The notes under the pieces are model-generated. The model did not search any database. It was not told the DNA's origin and saw only the letters and a list, made by a program, of their open reading frames with translations. Below are positions 1 to 7,640 of a DNA stretch of 37,345 nt, one piece after another. The number at the start of each line of letters is the position of its first letter. Positions within the stretch are counted from its first letter, which is position 1. This stretch comes from VRUE01 sp036557525 (lineage in GTDB: Bacteria; Actinomycetota; Thermoleophilia; Solirubrobacterales; 70-9): NCBI GenBank assembly GCA_036557525.1, contig DATBHH010000025.1, forward strand, positions 1-37,345, written 5' to 3'. The translations under genes were made by a program, and so were the position numbers.

Positions 1-99
1 CTCTTTGGCCGTGTCGGGAAGGACGATCCCACTCGCGGTCGTCTCCTCCTCCTCGATCGGCTTGACGATCAGCCGGTCCCCGAGGGGCTTCAGCTTCAT
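1..99 (-). CDS. groES: Co-chaperonin GroES, N-terminal fragment (gene runs off the window start)
   Basis: The reverse strand encodes 33 residues beginning MKLKPLGDRLIVKP and continuing IEEEETTASGIVLPDTAKE, the characteristic N-terminus of the 10-kDa chaperonin GroES, including the start of the mobile loop (ASGIVLPD). GroES caps the GroEL folding chamber in the cytoplasm. The ATG is at 99-97, preceded by a good Shine-Dalgarno GGAGGT at 7 nt. A CIRCE operator lies 43 bp upstream, the usual control of groESL in bacteria with HrcA. The 3' end and any groEL lie outside the window. Identification is secure despite the short fragment. Confidence 0.95.
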   Translation of the reverse strand, partial: MKLKPLGDRLIVKPIEEEETTASGIVLPDTAKE

Positions 100-141
100 C
101 CGTGTACCTCCGTTTGTGCGGTCAGAAGTTTCGAACTGGTC

Positions 142-168
142 TTGGCACTCAGTGGTTGAGAGTGCCAA
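142..168 (-). promoter_or_regulatory. CIRCE operator (HrcA-binding inverted repeat) upstream of groES
   Basis: TTGGCACTC, a 9-nt spacer, then GAGTGCCAA: a perfect 9-bp inverted repeat with the spacer length of the CIRCE element (consensus TTAGCACTC-N9-GAGTGCTAA). It sits between the groES start and the SRPBCC gene, in the groES leader. HrcA repressor binding is the established role of this element. A TTGACC hexamer on the minus strand (176-171) next to it could be the -35 box, but I cannot fix the promoter. Confidence 0.93.
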
Positions 169-220
169 CAGGTCAACGAGGAAAAGATAGCGACTCTGCG
201 CGCTCACCTACTCTTCGCGC

Positions 221-694
221 TCAACCGCCCGCCAGCAGGCGGCAGCCGAGCAGGCGCGCGATCCCCTCGCCGCCGCGGGCCATGACCCAATTGTGGTTCC
301 ACTCGAAGACCGGCCTGGCGACCGGGGCGAGAAGGTTCATCCAGGGCCTCGTGGTCGCGACGTTCCACTCGTAGAGGACCGCGGTGGCGCCGTCCTGCTC
401 GAACAGCCGCCAGCGGCCGATCCCCTTCAGCTCGCCGACCGCGTCGGCCTCGAGCAGCAGCGGCCGCTCGACCCTGGTCGTCGTCACCTCGAACTCGACC
501 CGGTAGGGCAGCAGGCTGCGCCAGACCATCCGCGATACCGATCCGAGCCGGTCGCCGTCGCCCGAGCGCAGTTCCTCGACCTCTTCGACGCCCCGCCACC
601 ACTCGGGCCAGTGCTCCTGGGCGTGGATCGCCTCCCAGACTGACTCCCGCGGCGCGTCCAGCAGCCAGGTCGTCAGGAACTCGTAGCGGGCCAC
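221..694 (-). CDS. SRPBCC-superfamily protein (polyketide cyclase/START-like)
   Basis: A 157-residue protein beginning MARYEFLTTWLLDAPRESVWEAIHAQEHWPEWW, the typical first strand and helix of the SRPBCC (Bet v 1-like/polyketide cyclase) fold, followed by alternating strands and a long C-terminal helix. Such proteins bind hydrophobic ligands in a helix-grip pocket; the ligand here cannot be read from sequence. The start is GTG at 694-692, one base after the TGA of the upstream ASCH-domain gene, so the two genes are almost certainly cotranscribed and coupled. It ends 52 bp before the CIRCE element of divergently placed groES control DNA, on the same strand as groES. Confidence 0.8.
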   Translation of the reverse strand: MARYEFLTTWLLDAPRESVWEAIHAQEHWPEWWRGVEEVEELRSGDGDRLGSVSRMVWRSLLPYRVEFEVTTTRVERPLLLEADAVGELKGIGRWRLFEQDGATAVLYEWNVATTRPWMNLLAPVARPVFEWNHNWVMARGGEGIARLLGCRLLAGG

Positions 695-695
695 T

Positions 696-1100
696 TCAGT
701 TGTGGTGAGGGGTCTCGCCGTTGCCGAAGTGGGCGCCCGGGGGCTCGACGATCTGCGAGAAGCGGATCACGGTGACGATGTCGTCGTTGGAGATCGGGAC
801 CCCGTAGATCTGCTCGAGGAACTTGACCTCCTCCTCGAGCCGGCGGAACTCGGGATTGTCGTGCTCGATGTCCCGTGGGGAGAGGTCGCCGACCTTCTTC
901 ACCTCGACGTCGTCGATCACGGCGGCGAAGATTTTCTCGCGCGGGCTGTGGCGGAAGCCCACCGTGATCCAGACCACCTGCCCTCGCTCGTACTTCGACG
1001 TCTTGTCGCCGAGCCTGATCGTCGCCGTCTTCCGGGCCCGCTTCAGCTGGTCGACGAACACCGCGGAATAGAAGTTGAGTACGTAGATCCCGCCGCGCAT
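696..1100 (-). CDS. ASCH/PUA-like domain protein
   Basis: A 134-residue basic protein. The segment RKTATIRLGDKTSKYERGQVVWITVG followed by VIDDVEVKKVGDLSPRDIEHDNPEF resembles the ASCH (PUA-like) fold, in which a KTxTIR-like strand is followed by a G-x-V-W strand and a late 'set-up' helix. ASCH domains are thought to bind RNA or modified nucleotides; no specific role can be assigned. The ATG is at 1100; no strong Shine-Dalgarno is evident. It is coupled to the SRPBCC gene (1-nt gap). A longer frame on the plus strand overlaps it but is an upstream extension of the RTX gene without a signal peptide. Confidence 0.65.
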   Translation of the reverse strand: MRGGIYVLNFYSAVFVDQLKRARKTATIRLGDKTSKYERGQVVWITVGFRHSPREKIFAAVIDDVEVKKVGDLSPRDIEHDNPEFRRLEEEVKFLEQIYGVPISNDDIVTVIRFSQIVEPPGAHFGNGETPHHN

Positions 1101-1196
1101 GCGCAGCGAGGGTATCTGACACCCCGACCCCGCGTGACGCGCGCAGTCCGGTTCGTGTTAGTAATTCGAATTGGGTTTCTCTCGCAAAGGGCGGGT

Positions 1197-3083
1197 ATGG
1201 AGAGGTTGATGGGAGACGTCGTGCGCGGTGCCGCGGTTGCCGCAGTTTGCGGACTCTTCCTCCTGCTCCCCCTGGCCGGCAGGGCGGCCGCCGTCAGCTG
1301 CGGCGGAAAGCAGGCGACGATCGTCGGCACTCCGGGCAACGACCTGATCGTCGGCCGGCGCGCCAGCGACGTGATCTACGGCGGCGGCGGCGACGACCGG
1401 ATCGTCGGCGGGCCGAACGGCAACGACCGGATCTGCGGCGGGCCGGGCGACGACGAACTGGTCGGCGGCCGCGGCTACGACGCCCTCTACGGCGAAGGCG
1501 GCGACGACAGGCTCGAGGGCGAAACCGGCGCCGACCGGCTCGACGGCGGCAGCGGCGATGACCGCCTTGAAGGCGCCGAGGGGAACGACTTGCTGCAGGG
1601 AGGCGCCGGCGAAGACGAACTGTTCGGGGAAAAAGGCCCGGATCGGATGCTGGGCGGCCCCGGCGACGACCTCCTGGACGGCGAAAGGGGCAGCGACGAA
1701 GCCGAAGGAGGCGGTGGCGACGACAGGATCAGCGGCGACAAGGGCAACGACCGCCTTGAAGGCGGCTCGGGGAACGACCTCCTCGACGGCGGCGCCGGCG
1801 ACGAGCCGGTCCTCGAGGGCGGGCCGGGCAGCGACACGGTCCTCGGCGGGACCGGGATCGACCATGCCGACGGCGGTCCGGGCGACGGCGACGTCGTCCG
1901 CGGCGACAGCGGGGTCGACTACCTGAGCGGCGGCGAAGGGGAACGCGACATCGTCTCCTACGCCAGCGCCACCCGCCAGGGGGTCGTAGTGGATCTCGAA
2001 ACGGGCCGCGCCAAGGGTGACGGCCACGACACTCTCAGTGGATTCGAGGACGTGGTCGGCTCGCCGCAGGACGACCAGCTCGAGGGCGACGGCTCCGTCA
2101 ACCGCCTCGACGGCGGCGTCGGCGATGACGAGCTCGACGGCGGCCCCGGCAGCGACGAAGCGTTCGGCGGCGCCGGCAGCGACGAATGCGAACAGTTCTC
2201 GGTCGAGTACTCCTGCGGCCCGGAAGCCGAACCCCGCGGCCACGGTGCCTACGCGATCCTCAACCAGGGGCTCGACGGGATCAGCTTCGTCGTCCAGGGC
2301 GGCTCCGGCCCGGACGCGCTCGCGATCGGGTTCGAAGCGGGCACCTGGCAGGTGACCGACGACGGGCCGGTGTTCGCCGGCGAAGGCTGCGTCGCCACCA
2401 GCGCCGACGCGGTCGCCTGCTCATCGCCGCTGACAGCCGGCCTGCTCGTCGTCACCGGCGGCAACGGCGACGACGCGATCGAAATCGGCTCGACCGTACC
2501 GCTGACGACGAAGGTCCGGGTCAACGGCAACGCCGGCTCCGACCGGCTGTTCGGCGGCCCGGGCGACGACGTCCTCGAGGCCGGCGAGAACTACAACAAC
2601 CCCGACGACGGCCATGACGAACTGGTCGGAAACGGCGGCGGCGACGTCCTCTACGCCGACCCCGGCGCCGACCGCCTCCTCGGCGGCGGCGGCAACGACC
2701 TGCTGGTCTCCTCGGTGCCGACCTGCCAGGGCCACACGTTCTCGGGGGGCAGCGGCGACGACACCGTCTCCTACGGCCGCTCTGACGCCTCCCTCCGGAT
2801 CGAAATCGGCGGCATCGGCGCACCACCGGGCTGCGCGACCCCGGACCAGATCGGCGCCGACAACGAGAGCCTCGAGGGCTCCGACGGCCCCGACGTCCTG
2901 ATCGGCGACAACGGCGACAACAGCTTCCTCGGCCACCTCGGAGCCGACACGTTCCTCGGCCGCGGCGGCGACGACTTCATCGACGCGGTCGACGGGGCCG
3001 CGGACAGGGTGATCGCCTGCGGCCCCGGCGAAGGCGACGAGGTCGTCCGCGACCGCGTCGACCCGGCGCCGACAAGCTGTTGA
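1197..3083 (+). CDS. Secreted RTX-like calcium-binding repeat protein, copy 1
   Basis: The frame is open from further upstream, but ATG 1197 gives a 628-aa protein with a Sec signal peptide (VVRGAAVAAVCGLFLLLPLAG, cut near AAA-VS) and nearly the same length as its tandem paralogue. ATG 1209, preceded by GGAGAGG, is an alternative. The mature part holds about 20 nonapeptides of the type GGxGxDxLx (for example GGPGDDELVG, GGSGDDRLEG), which in the RTX family fold into Ca2+-binding beta-rolls. A non-repeat middle domain (about residues 345-445) is followed by further repeats and a Cys-containing tail. Eight or so conserved cysteines suggest disulfides outside the cell. No type I secretion genes are nearby, so Sec export is inferred. 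Confidence 0.85.
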   Translation: MERLMGDVVRGAAVAAVCGLFLLLPLAGRAAAVSCGGKQATIVGTPGNDLIVGRRASDVIYGGGGDDRIVGGPNGNDRICGGPGDDELVGGRGYDALYGEGGDDRLEGETGADRLDGGSGDDRLEGAEGNDLLQGGAGEDELFGEKGPDRMLGGPGDDLLDGERGSDEAEGGGGDDRISGDKGNDRLEGGSGNDLLDGGAGDEPVLEGGPGSDTVLGGTGIDHADGGPGDGDVVRGDSGVDYLSGGEGERDIVSYASATRQGVVVDLETGRAKGDGHDTLSGFEDVVGSPQDDQLEGDGSVNRLDGGVGDDELDGGPGSDEAFGGAGSDECEQFSVEYSCGPEAEPRGHGAYAILNQGLDGISFVVQGGSGPDALAIGFEAGTWQVTDDGPVFAGEGCVATSADAVACSSPLTAGLLVVTGGNGDDAIEIGSTVPLTTKVRVNGNAGSDRLFGGPGDDVLEAGENYNNPDDGHDELVGNGGGDVLYADPGADRLLGGGGNDLLVSSVPTCQGHTFSGGSGDDTVSYGRSDASLRIEIGGIGAPPGCATPDQIGADNESLEGSDGPDVLIGDNGDNSFLGHLGADTFLGRGGDDFIDAVDGAADRVIACGPGEGDEVVRDRVDPAPTSC

Positions 3084-3120
3084 GTTATTCCGCGTCGCCT
3101 ATACTGCATTTTCAGTAGAC
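3080..3120 (+). promoter_or_regulatory. Possible promoter between the two RTX genes
   Basis: The 92-bp gap between the tandem RTX genes contains TATACT at 3100-3105, a good -10 hexamer, within a relatively AT-rich stretch; a small inverted repeat TACTG...CAGTA overlaps its 3' side. No well-spaced -35 box is evident (TTGAGT at 3080 is only 14 bp away). The second gene may have its own promoter or be read through from the first. Confidence 0.3.
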
Positions 3121-3175
3121 AGGGGCACGGCGAGGCTGTAGCGCGCGCCGATTCCAGCCGATTGGGAGGTCTGGA

Positions 3176-5068
3176 ATGGCTCAATTGGCCAAATCGACCC
3201 CGCGCAGGGTTGCGGGGCTTCTGCTTGCGTCGGCGCTCGTCATCCTGGTGCCCGCCTGGGCGCAGGCGAGCGCGGCGACCTGCGACGGTCGCCATGCGAC
3301 GATCGTCGGCACCCCGGGCGACGACGTGATCGTCGGCAAACGGGCCAGCGACGTCATCTACGGCGGCGGCGGCAACGACACGATCACCGGCGGGCCGAAC
3401 GGCAACGACCGGATCTGCGGCGGGCCCGGCAACGACGTGATCCGGGGCGGCCGCGGCTACGACTCGCTGTTCGGCGAAGAAGGCGACGACCGGCTGTTCG
3501 GGGAAACCGGCGCCGACCGGCTCGACGGCGGCTCGGGCGATGACGAACTGGAAGGGGCGCAGGGCAACGACGGCCTCGACGGCGGGCCCGGCGACGACAA
3601 GCTCCGCGGCGCCAAAGGACCCGACAACCTCTTCGGCCGCGCCGGCGACGACTTCCTCAGCGGCGACAAAGGCGACGACGACCTCGAAGGCGGCGGCGGC
3701 GTGGACCAGCTCGTCGGCGACAAGGGCAACGACCACCTCGACGGCGGCCCCGGCGACGACAAGGTCGACGGCGGCCCCGGCGACGACCCGCAGGTCGACG
3801 GCGGCCCCGGCACGGACGTCGTCTACGGCGGCACCGGGATCGACAATGCGAACGGCGGCCCCGGCGACGGCGACGTGGTCCGCGGCGATTCCGGCGTGGA
3901 CACGCTCAACGGCGGGCCCGGCGTCGAGGACATCGTCTCCTACGCGAGCGCAACCCGCGGCGGCGTCACCGTCGACCTCGCCAGCGGCAGGGCGAAAGGC
4001 GACGGGCACGACTCGCTGAGCGGGTTCGAGGACGTCGTCGGCTCCCCCCAGGCCGACACGATCACCGGCGACGGGGAAGCCAACCGACTCGACGGCGGCG
4101 TCGGCGACGACAACCTGATCGGCGGCGGCGGCGCCGATCAGGCCTTCGGCGGCGCCGGCAGCGACAACTGCTCGGGCTTCGTCGCCGAACAGTCCTGCGG
4201 GCCGGAAGCGAGCCCGCCGGGGACCGACGCGTTCGCGATCCTGAACGAAGGGCTCGACGGGACCAGCCTCGTCGTCCAAGGCGGCCCCGGCCCGGACAAC
4301 CTCGCCGTCAACTTCGGCCCCGGGGGCTGGACGATCTCCGATGACGGTCCGATCTTCCCCGGCAGCGGCTGCCTTCAGAGCACCGCCACCTCGGTCAGCT
4401 GCCCCTCGATCTCGGCCACCGGGCTGGTGGTGATCACCGGCGGCGCCGGCGACGACCAGATCAGCATCGGCCCCGGGGTCCCGCTCGGCGTCAAGACCCG
4501 CGTCAACGGCAATGCCGGCTCCGACGTCCTCAACGGCGGCCCCGGCGACGACGTGCTCGAAGCGGGCGAGAACTACAACAGCCCCGACGACGGCAACGAC
4601 GTCCTCAACGGCAACGGCGGCAGCGATGTCCTCTACGCCGACCCCGGCGCCGACGTCCTCAACGGCGGGCCGGGCAACGACCTTCTCGTCTCCTCCGTCG
4701 CCACCTGCCAAGGGCACACCTTCGACGGCGGGCCCGGCGACGACACCGTTTCCTACGGCCGCTCCGACGCGGCCTTGAAGATCCAGCTCGGAGGCACCGG
4801 CGGGCCCCACGGCTGCAGCGACGACGACCACGTCAACGGCAACAATGAGAGCCTCGAGGGATCCGACGGCCCCGACGTCCTGATCGGCGATTCCGGCGAG
4901 AACAGCTTCCTCGGCCACAAGGGCGCCGACACCTTCCTCGGCAAGGGGGGGTCCGACTTCATCGACGCCCTCGACGGCAGCCACGACAAGGCGATCAACT
5001 GCGGCGGCGGGCCCCACGACGACATCCTCAAGGACAAGGTCGACCCGACCCCGGTCGCCTGTCCCTAG
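3176..5068 (+). CDS. Secreted RTX-like calcium-binding repeat protein, copy 2 (paralogue)
   Basis: A 630-aa protein. ATG 3176 has a clear Shine-Dalgarno (GGGAGGT) and starts a Sec signal peptide (VAGLLLASALVILVPAWAQASA, cut near ASA-AT). Domain order matches copy 1 almost residue for residue: CDGRHATIVGTPGDD entry, about 20 GGxGxDxLx repeats, a middle domain with AFAILNEGLDG and LVVQGGPGPDN, a second repeat block, and the tail DSGENSFLGHKGADTFLG ending in Cys-Pro. Cysteines are at equivalent places. It is clearly a tandem duplicate, and its stop TAG shares CTAG with the stop of the convergent pcm gene. The repeat family binds Ca2+; an adhesive or matrix role outside the cell is inference. Confidence 0.87.
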   Translation: MAQLAKSTPRRVAGLLLASALVILVPAWAQASAATCDGRHATIVGTPGDDVIVGKRASDVIYGGGGNDTITGGPNGNDRICGGPGNDVIRGGRGYDSLFGEEGDDRLFGETGADRLDGGSGDDELEGAQGNDGLDGGPGDDKLRGAKGPDNLFGRAGDDFLSGDKGDDDLEGGGGVDQLVGDKGNDHLDGGPGDDKVDGGPGDDPQVDGGPGTDVVYGGTGIDNANGGPGDGDVVRGDSGVDTLNGGPGVEDIVSYASATRGGVTVDLASGRAKGDGHDSLSGFEDVVGSPQADTITGDGEANRLDGGVGDDNLIGGGGADQAFGGAGSDNCSGFVAEQSCGPEASPPGTDAFAILNEGLDGTSLVVQGGPGPDNLAVNFGPGGWTISDDGPIFPGSGCLQSTATSVSCPSISATGLVVITGGAGDDQISIGPGVPLGVKTRVNGNAGSDVLNGGPGDDVLEAGENYNSPDDGNDVLNGNGGSDVLYADPGADVLNGGPGNDLLVSSVATCQGHTFDGGPGDDTVSYGRSDAALKIQLGGTGGPHGCSDDDHVNGNNESLEGSDGPDVLIGDSGENSFLGHKGADTFLGKGGSDFIDALDGSHDKAINCGGGPHDDILKDKVDPTPVACP

Positions 5069-5712
5069 TCTGCGGAGTACCCCTCCTCGCCGACCAGCGG
5101 CACGAATCGGCAGGGTCCGATCTCCTTGCCGCTGAGCTCGTCGCCGCGGCGATGGAAGACGGTGAGCATGTCCGCCGCCCGCGCCGCGATCGGGACCACC
5201 AGCCGGCCGCCCTCGGCCAGCTGGCCGAGCAGGGTCGCCGGCGGGCTCGGCGCCGTGGCGTGAACCGCGATCGCCTCGAACGGGGCGAGCTCGGGGACGC
5301 CGCGGCTGCCGTCGCCGACCCGGATCTCGACCCGCTCGCCGCCGAGCGAGTCGAGGTTCGACCGCGCGGCGGCGGCGAGCGAGGGGTGGCGCTCGACGCT
5401 GATCACCTCGGCCGCGAGCCTTGCGAGGACCGCGGCCGAGTATCCGGAGCCGGTCCCGACCTCCAGCACCCGCTCGCCGCCCTCGAGCTCGAGCGCCTGG
5501 CAGATCGCTGCGACGATCCACGGCTGCGAAATCGTCTGCCCCTCGCCGATCGGCTGGGCGGCGTCGGCGTAGGCGCGGGTCCGGTCGCGCTCGGAGACGA
5601 ACTCCTCGCGCGGGACCGCCCCCATCGCCGCCAGGACCCGCTCGTCGGATATCCCCCGCCGCCGCAGCTGCCGCTCGACCATCGCCGCGCGAAGCTCGGC
5701 GAAGTCGGGCAT
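5065..5712 (-). CDS. pcm: Protein-L-isoaspartate O-methyltransferase
   Basis: A 215-aa protein with all marks of PCMT: the N-terminal MVERQLRRRGISDERVLAAMGAVPREEFV, the active-site region GEGQTISQPWIVA (about residues 56-68), SAM motif I VLEVGTGSGYSAAVL, and the motif SVERHPSLAAAARSNL. It transfers a methyl group from SAM to L-isoaspartyl residues in aged proteins, starting their repair. Length matches bacterial Pcm. The ATG is at 5712. Its TAG stop and the TAG stop of the convergent RTX gene share the palindrome CTAG (5065-5068), so there is no room for a terminator between them. Confidence 0.93.
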   Translation of the reverse strand: MPDFAELRAAMVERQLRRRGISDERVLAAMGAVPREEFVSERDRTRAYADAAQPIGEGQTISQPWIVAAICQALELEGGERVLEVGTGSGYSAAVLARLAAEVISVERHPSLAAAARSNLDSLGGERVEIRVGDGSRGVPELAPFEAIAVHATAPSPPATLLGQLAEGGRLVVPIAARAADMLTVFHRRGDELSGKEIGPCRFVPLVGEEGYSAD

Positions 5713-5808
5713 CTCAGCCCCGAGCGCCGGTAGCCCCGAACGGCTTCCTCTGGGCGCTCGGCGTGATCCTGGTCGTCGCCGGCAACGCGGAGGGGAGAGT
5801 CCGGCGGG

Positions 5809-6462
5809 CTACCCCGCCCTTGGCTCCGCCGGGGCGGGCGTTCCGACTCCAGCCGTCTCGTCGCGCAGGTAGAGCATGATGCTGATGACGATGACCCAGA
5901 TCCCCGCCAGCCCAAAGCCGATGAACCCGAGCGGCGTGAAGCTGATGACGAAGATGAAGATCCCTGCCCAACCGAGCCAGGTGGGCAGCAGCAGCCTGTT
6001 CTTCAGCAGCCACAGCGAGACGGCGAGAATCAGGGTCGCGAGGCCCATCACGAAAGGAAGGAAGAAGTCGGAGTCGAGCGCGTTCAGCGCCTGGGCCGCG
6101 GAGGGTTCGATGTCGCTCGCGTATTCGGCGAGGGCGAAGTGCACGGTGGCGGCGGTGGCGAAGCCTCCGGAGGCGATGATGCCGGCGCCGAGCGCGACGG
6201 TCGGCAGAATGCCCGGCTCCGAACTCGCCGCATCGAGGCGCTGCTTCAGCGTCGCCGCGAAGAAGATCAGCGCGACCGCGGCAAGGGCGAGCACCACCGC
6301 GGCGATCATCTCCTTGGATTCGTGATCGGAATAGAACGAGACCACCTTCTGCGCCGAGTCGTCGCCTTCCGGCGTGCTGCCGCCGATGGCGAAAAACGCG
6401 ATCAGCGTCAGGACGACAAAGAGCGCGCCGGTCAGTGAGACAAGGTTGCGCTTCTGTTGCAT
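5809..6462 (-). CDS. Polytopic membrane protein of unknown function
   Basis: 217 aa when started at ATG 6462 (MQQKRNLVSLTG), which has a good Shine-Dalgarno (GGGAGG at 6 nt). The frame is open for 62 more codons upstream, but that part is not hydrophobic and would overlap the divergent cytochrome gene, so I reject it. About six membrane helices: residues near 7-28, 50-70, 85-110, 135-155 and two close to the end (LGWAGIFIFVISF, GLAGIWVIVISIMLYL). The loop after helix 1 is acidic (STPEGDDSAQKVVSFYSDHESKE). The same general layout, with a short acidic Ser/Tyr loop, occurs in unannotated actinobacterial membrane proteins. No function is assigned. Confidence 0.75.
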   Translation of the reverse strand: MQQKRNLVSLTGALFVVLTLIAFFAIGGSTPEGDDSAQKVVSFYSDHESKEMIAAVVLALAAVALIFFAATLKQRLDAASSEPGILPTVALGAGIIASGGFATAATVHFALAEYASDIEPSAAQALNALDSDFFLPFVMGLATLILAVSLWLLKNRLLLPTWLGWAGIFIFVISFTPLGFIGFGLAGIWVIVISIMLYLRDETAGVGTPAPAEPRAG

Positions 6463-6598
6463 CTCGAACCTCCCGTAGCCAACGGCTCGAATCCTCTCAG
6501 GGCCGGCGGCGAAAGTCCACCGCGCTCGGTTTGCGGCCCAAGCGGCGCAGGACAGACGCCCTTCCCAGAAGTCGAGCGCCCGAATATGATCGAACGCG

Positions 6599-7153
6599 AT
6601 GCGCGAGCCCAGTTGGAAAAGGATGCTGATCGAAGGCTGGGCGTTCATCGTGATAGGGGTCGTCGCCTTCGTCGGAGGCCTGATTGCCGGTGGTCTCCTT
6701 GGCTCGACGAAGACCGAAACCGTCTACGTTGCCGCCCCCTCGAATGCAGCCGAAGAAACTGCAGCCGGGGAACCCGAAGAAGGGACCGGCGTCGCGGCGG
6801 CCGGGGGGAATGCCTCCAAGGAAGCGGGCGCGCAGGTCTTCGCGAGCAACGGCTGCGGCAGCTGTCACACCTTCAAGGCAGCCGACTCGAGTGGAACCAC
6901 CGGGCCCGACCTGAACGAATACCTGGCCCCCGACGACGACAAGACCGGGATCGAAGAGATGATCGTTGACCCGAACTCAGAGATCGCCGAAGGCTATTCG
7001 GCCAACGTGATGCCGACGAGCTACGGCCAGAGCATCTCGAAGGGCGAACTCGAACAGCTGGTCCAGTTCCTGATCAATAACTCGCCCGCGGGCGGAACGA
7101 AGCCAGAGGGTCCGGGCGGCGAGGAACACGACGTCGGCGGCCCCAGCAACTGA
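6599..7153 (+). CDS. Membrane-anchored class I cytochrome c
   Basis: 184 aa. An N-terminal membrane helix (about residues 12-35) is followed by an Ala/Glu-rich linker and a compact cytochrome c domain with one haem-binding CGSCH at 86-90 and a likely axial Met at 138 (NVMPTSYG). Haem c would be attached outside the membrane and the protein would carry electrons in the respiratory chain, perhaps to a terminal oxidase. GTTGPDLN and the segment around Met resemble cytochrome c domains of quinol-oxidising and cox-associated proteins. ATG 6599 or ATG 6623 (just after AAAAGG) could be the start. It is divergent from the membrane protein and convergent with the ABM-like gene. Confidence 0.88.
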   Translation: MREPSWKRMLIEGWAFIVIGVVAFVGGLIAGGLLGSTKTETVYVAAPSNAAEETAAGEPEEGTGVAAAGGNASKEAGAQVFASNGCGSCHTFKAADSSGTTGPDLNEYLAPDDDKTGIEEMIVDPNSEIAEGYSANVMPTSYGQSISKGELEQLVQFLINNSPAGGTKPEGPGGEEHDVGGPSN

Positions 7154-7177
7154 GCGTCCGGGCTTCGGGCTGCGCCG

Positions 7178-7459
7178 CTAACCCTCGACCAGGTTGATGA
7201 CCTCGGCTGTGCGCTCTTCCGGCCGGCCGGTGAAGCCCCCCTCGACCGGCATGCTCGGCATCAGCGTGTCGGTGACGAATCGGTCGGCATGCTCCTTCGA
7301 CTCCCACACGGCGGAGATGAGGATGCCCCCGTCGGTCACCCCGGCGGCGTGGTAGATCTGCCCCTCGGGCAGGGCTCCCGGAGGATGTACGACCGCGATC
7401 GTCGCCATGTACTGATCCTCGGTTGCGTCCGGCCAGAAATGCGACATCAGGTACGCCAT
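7178..7459 (-). CDS. Small ABM-like (dimeric alpha/beta barrel) protein
   Basis: 93 aa starting MAYLMSHFWPDATEDQYMATIAVVHPP with a Shine-Dalgarno AGGAG 7 nt before the ATG. The pattern of a short strand, a helix with E-Q-Y, GQIYHAAGVTDGGILISAVWESKEHADRFV and a C-terminal strand matches the ferredoxin-like ABM/dimeric alpha-beta-barrel family (antibiotic biosynthesis monooxygenase-like, stress-responsive). Most such proteins are small dimeric enzymes or binding proteins with no defined substrate. It is convergent with the cytochrome c gene across only 24 bp. Confidence 0.7.
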   Translation of the reverse strand: MAYLMSHFWPDATEDQYMATIAVVHPPGALPEGQIYHAAGVTDGGILISAVWESKEHADRFVTDTLMPSMPVEGGFTGRPEERTAEVINLVEG

Positions 7460-7640
7460 GGTTGGCTCCTCTCCTCGGGTCAGCCGAGCCTACCCGGTGG
7501 GGCGAGCGGGGCGCACCCGGACTTTGCCGCCCGTCCCCCCGCGCCGGGCGACTGGCAGATTTCGAGCATCGGTGAGAAGGTGGCTTGGTCTTGTCTTCTC
7601 GTCCATTCAAAGGACAACGAAAACCGAATGGAGGAACAAG

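Larger units (their letters stand above)
1197..5068 (+). repeat. Tandem gene duplication made of internally repetitive RTX DNA
   Basis: The two adjacent genes align along their whole length, with the same signal peptide-repeat-middle domain-repeat-Cys tail order. At DNA level both are built of 27-bp units around GGCGGCnnnGGCGACGAC. Such nested repetition (within and between genes) is a natural substrate for recombination, copy-number change and misassembly. Confidence 0.8.

Noticed and set aside
702..1196. N-terminal extension of RTX copy 1 by 165 codons
   Set aside because: It is antisense to the ASCH-domain gene and would bury the signal peptide inside the protein.
1320..5000. Regular short repeats that could be taken for a CRISPR array or minisatellite
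   Set aside because: Units are 27-bp coding repeats in frame without unique spacers; they encode RTX nonapeptides.
2771..5521. A 916-codon minus-strand frame under the RTX genes
   Set aside because: The alternating Val/Ala pattern is the complement of GGCGAC repeats; the plus strand encodes the signal peptide and Ca2+-type repeats.
5728..5808. A hydrophobic plus-strand peptide (NGFLWALGVILVVAG) in the gap between pcm and the membrane protein gene
   Set aside because: No start codon with ribosome site, and the frame continues into antisense of real genes; at most a gene remnant.
6463..6648. N-terminal extension of the 217-aa membrane protein by 62 codons
   Set aside because: It is not hydrophobic, overlaps the divergent cytochrome gene, and the inner ATG has a strong Shine-Dalgarno.
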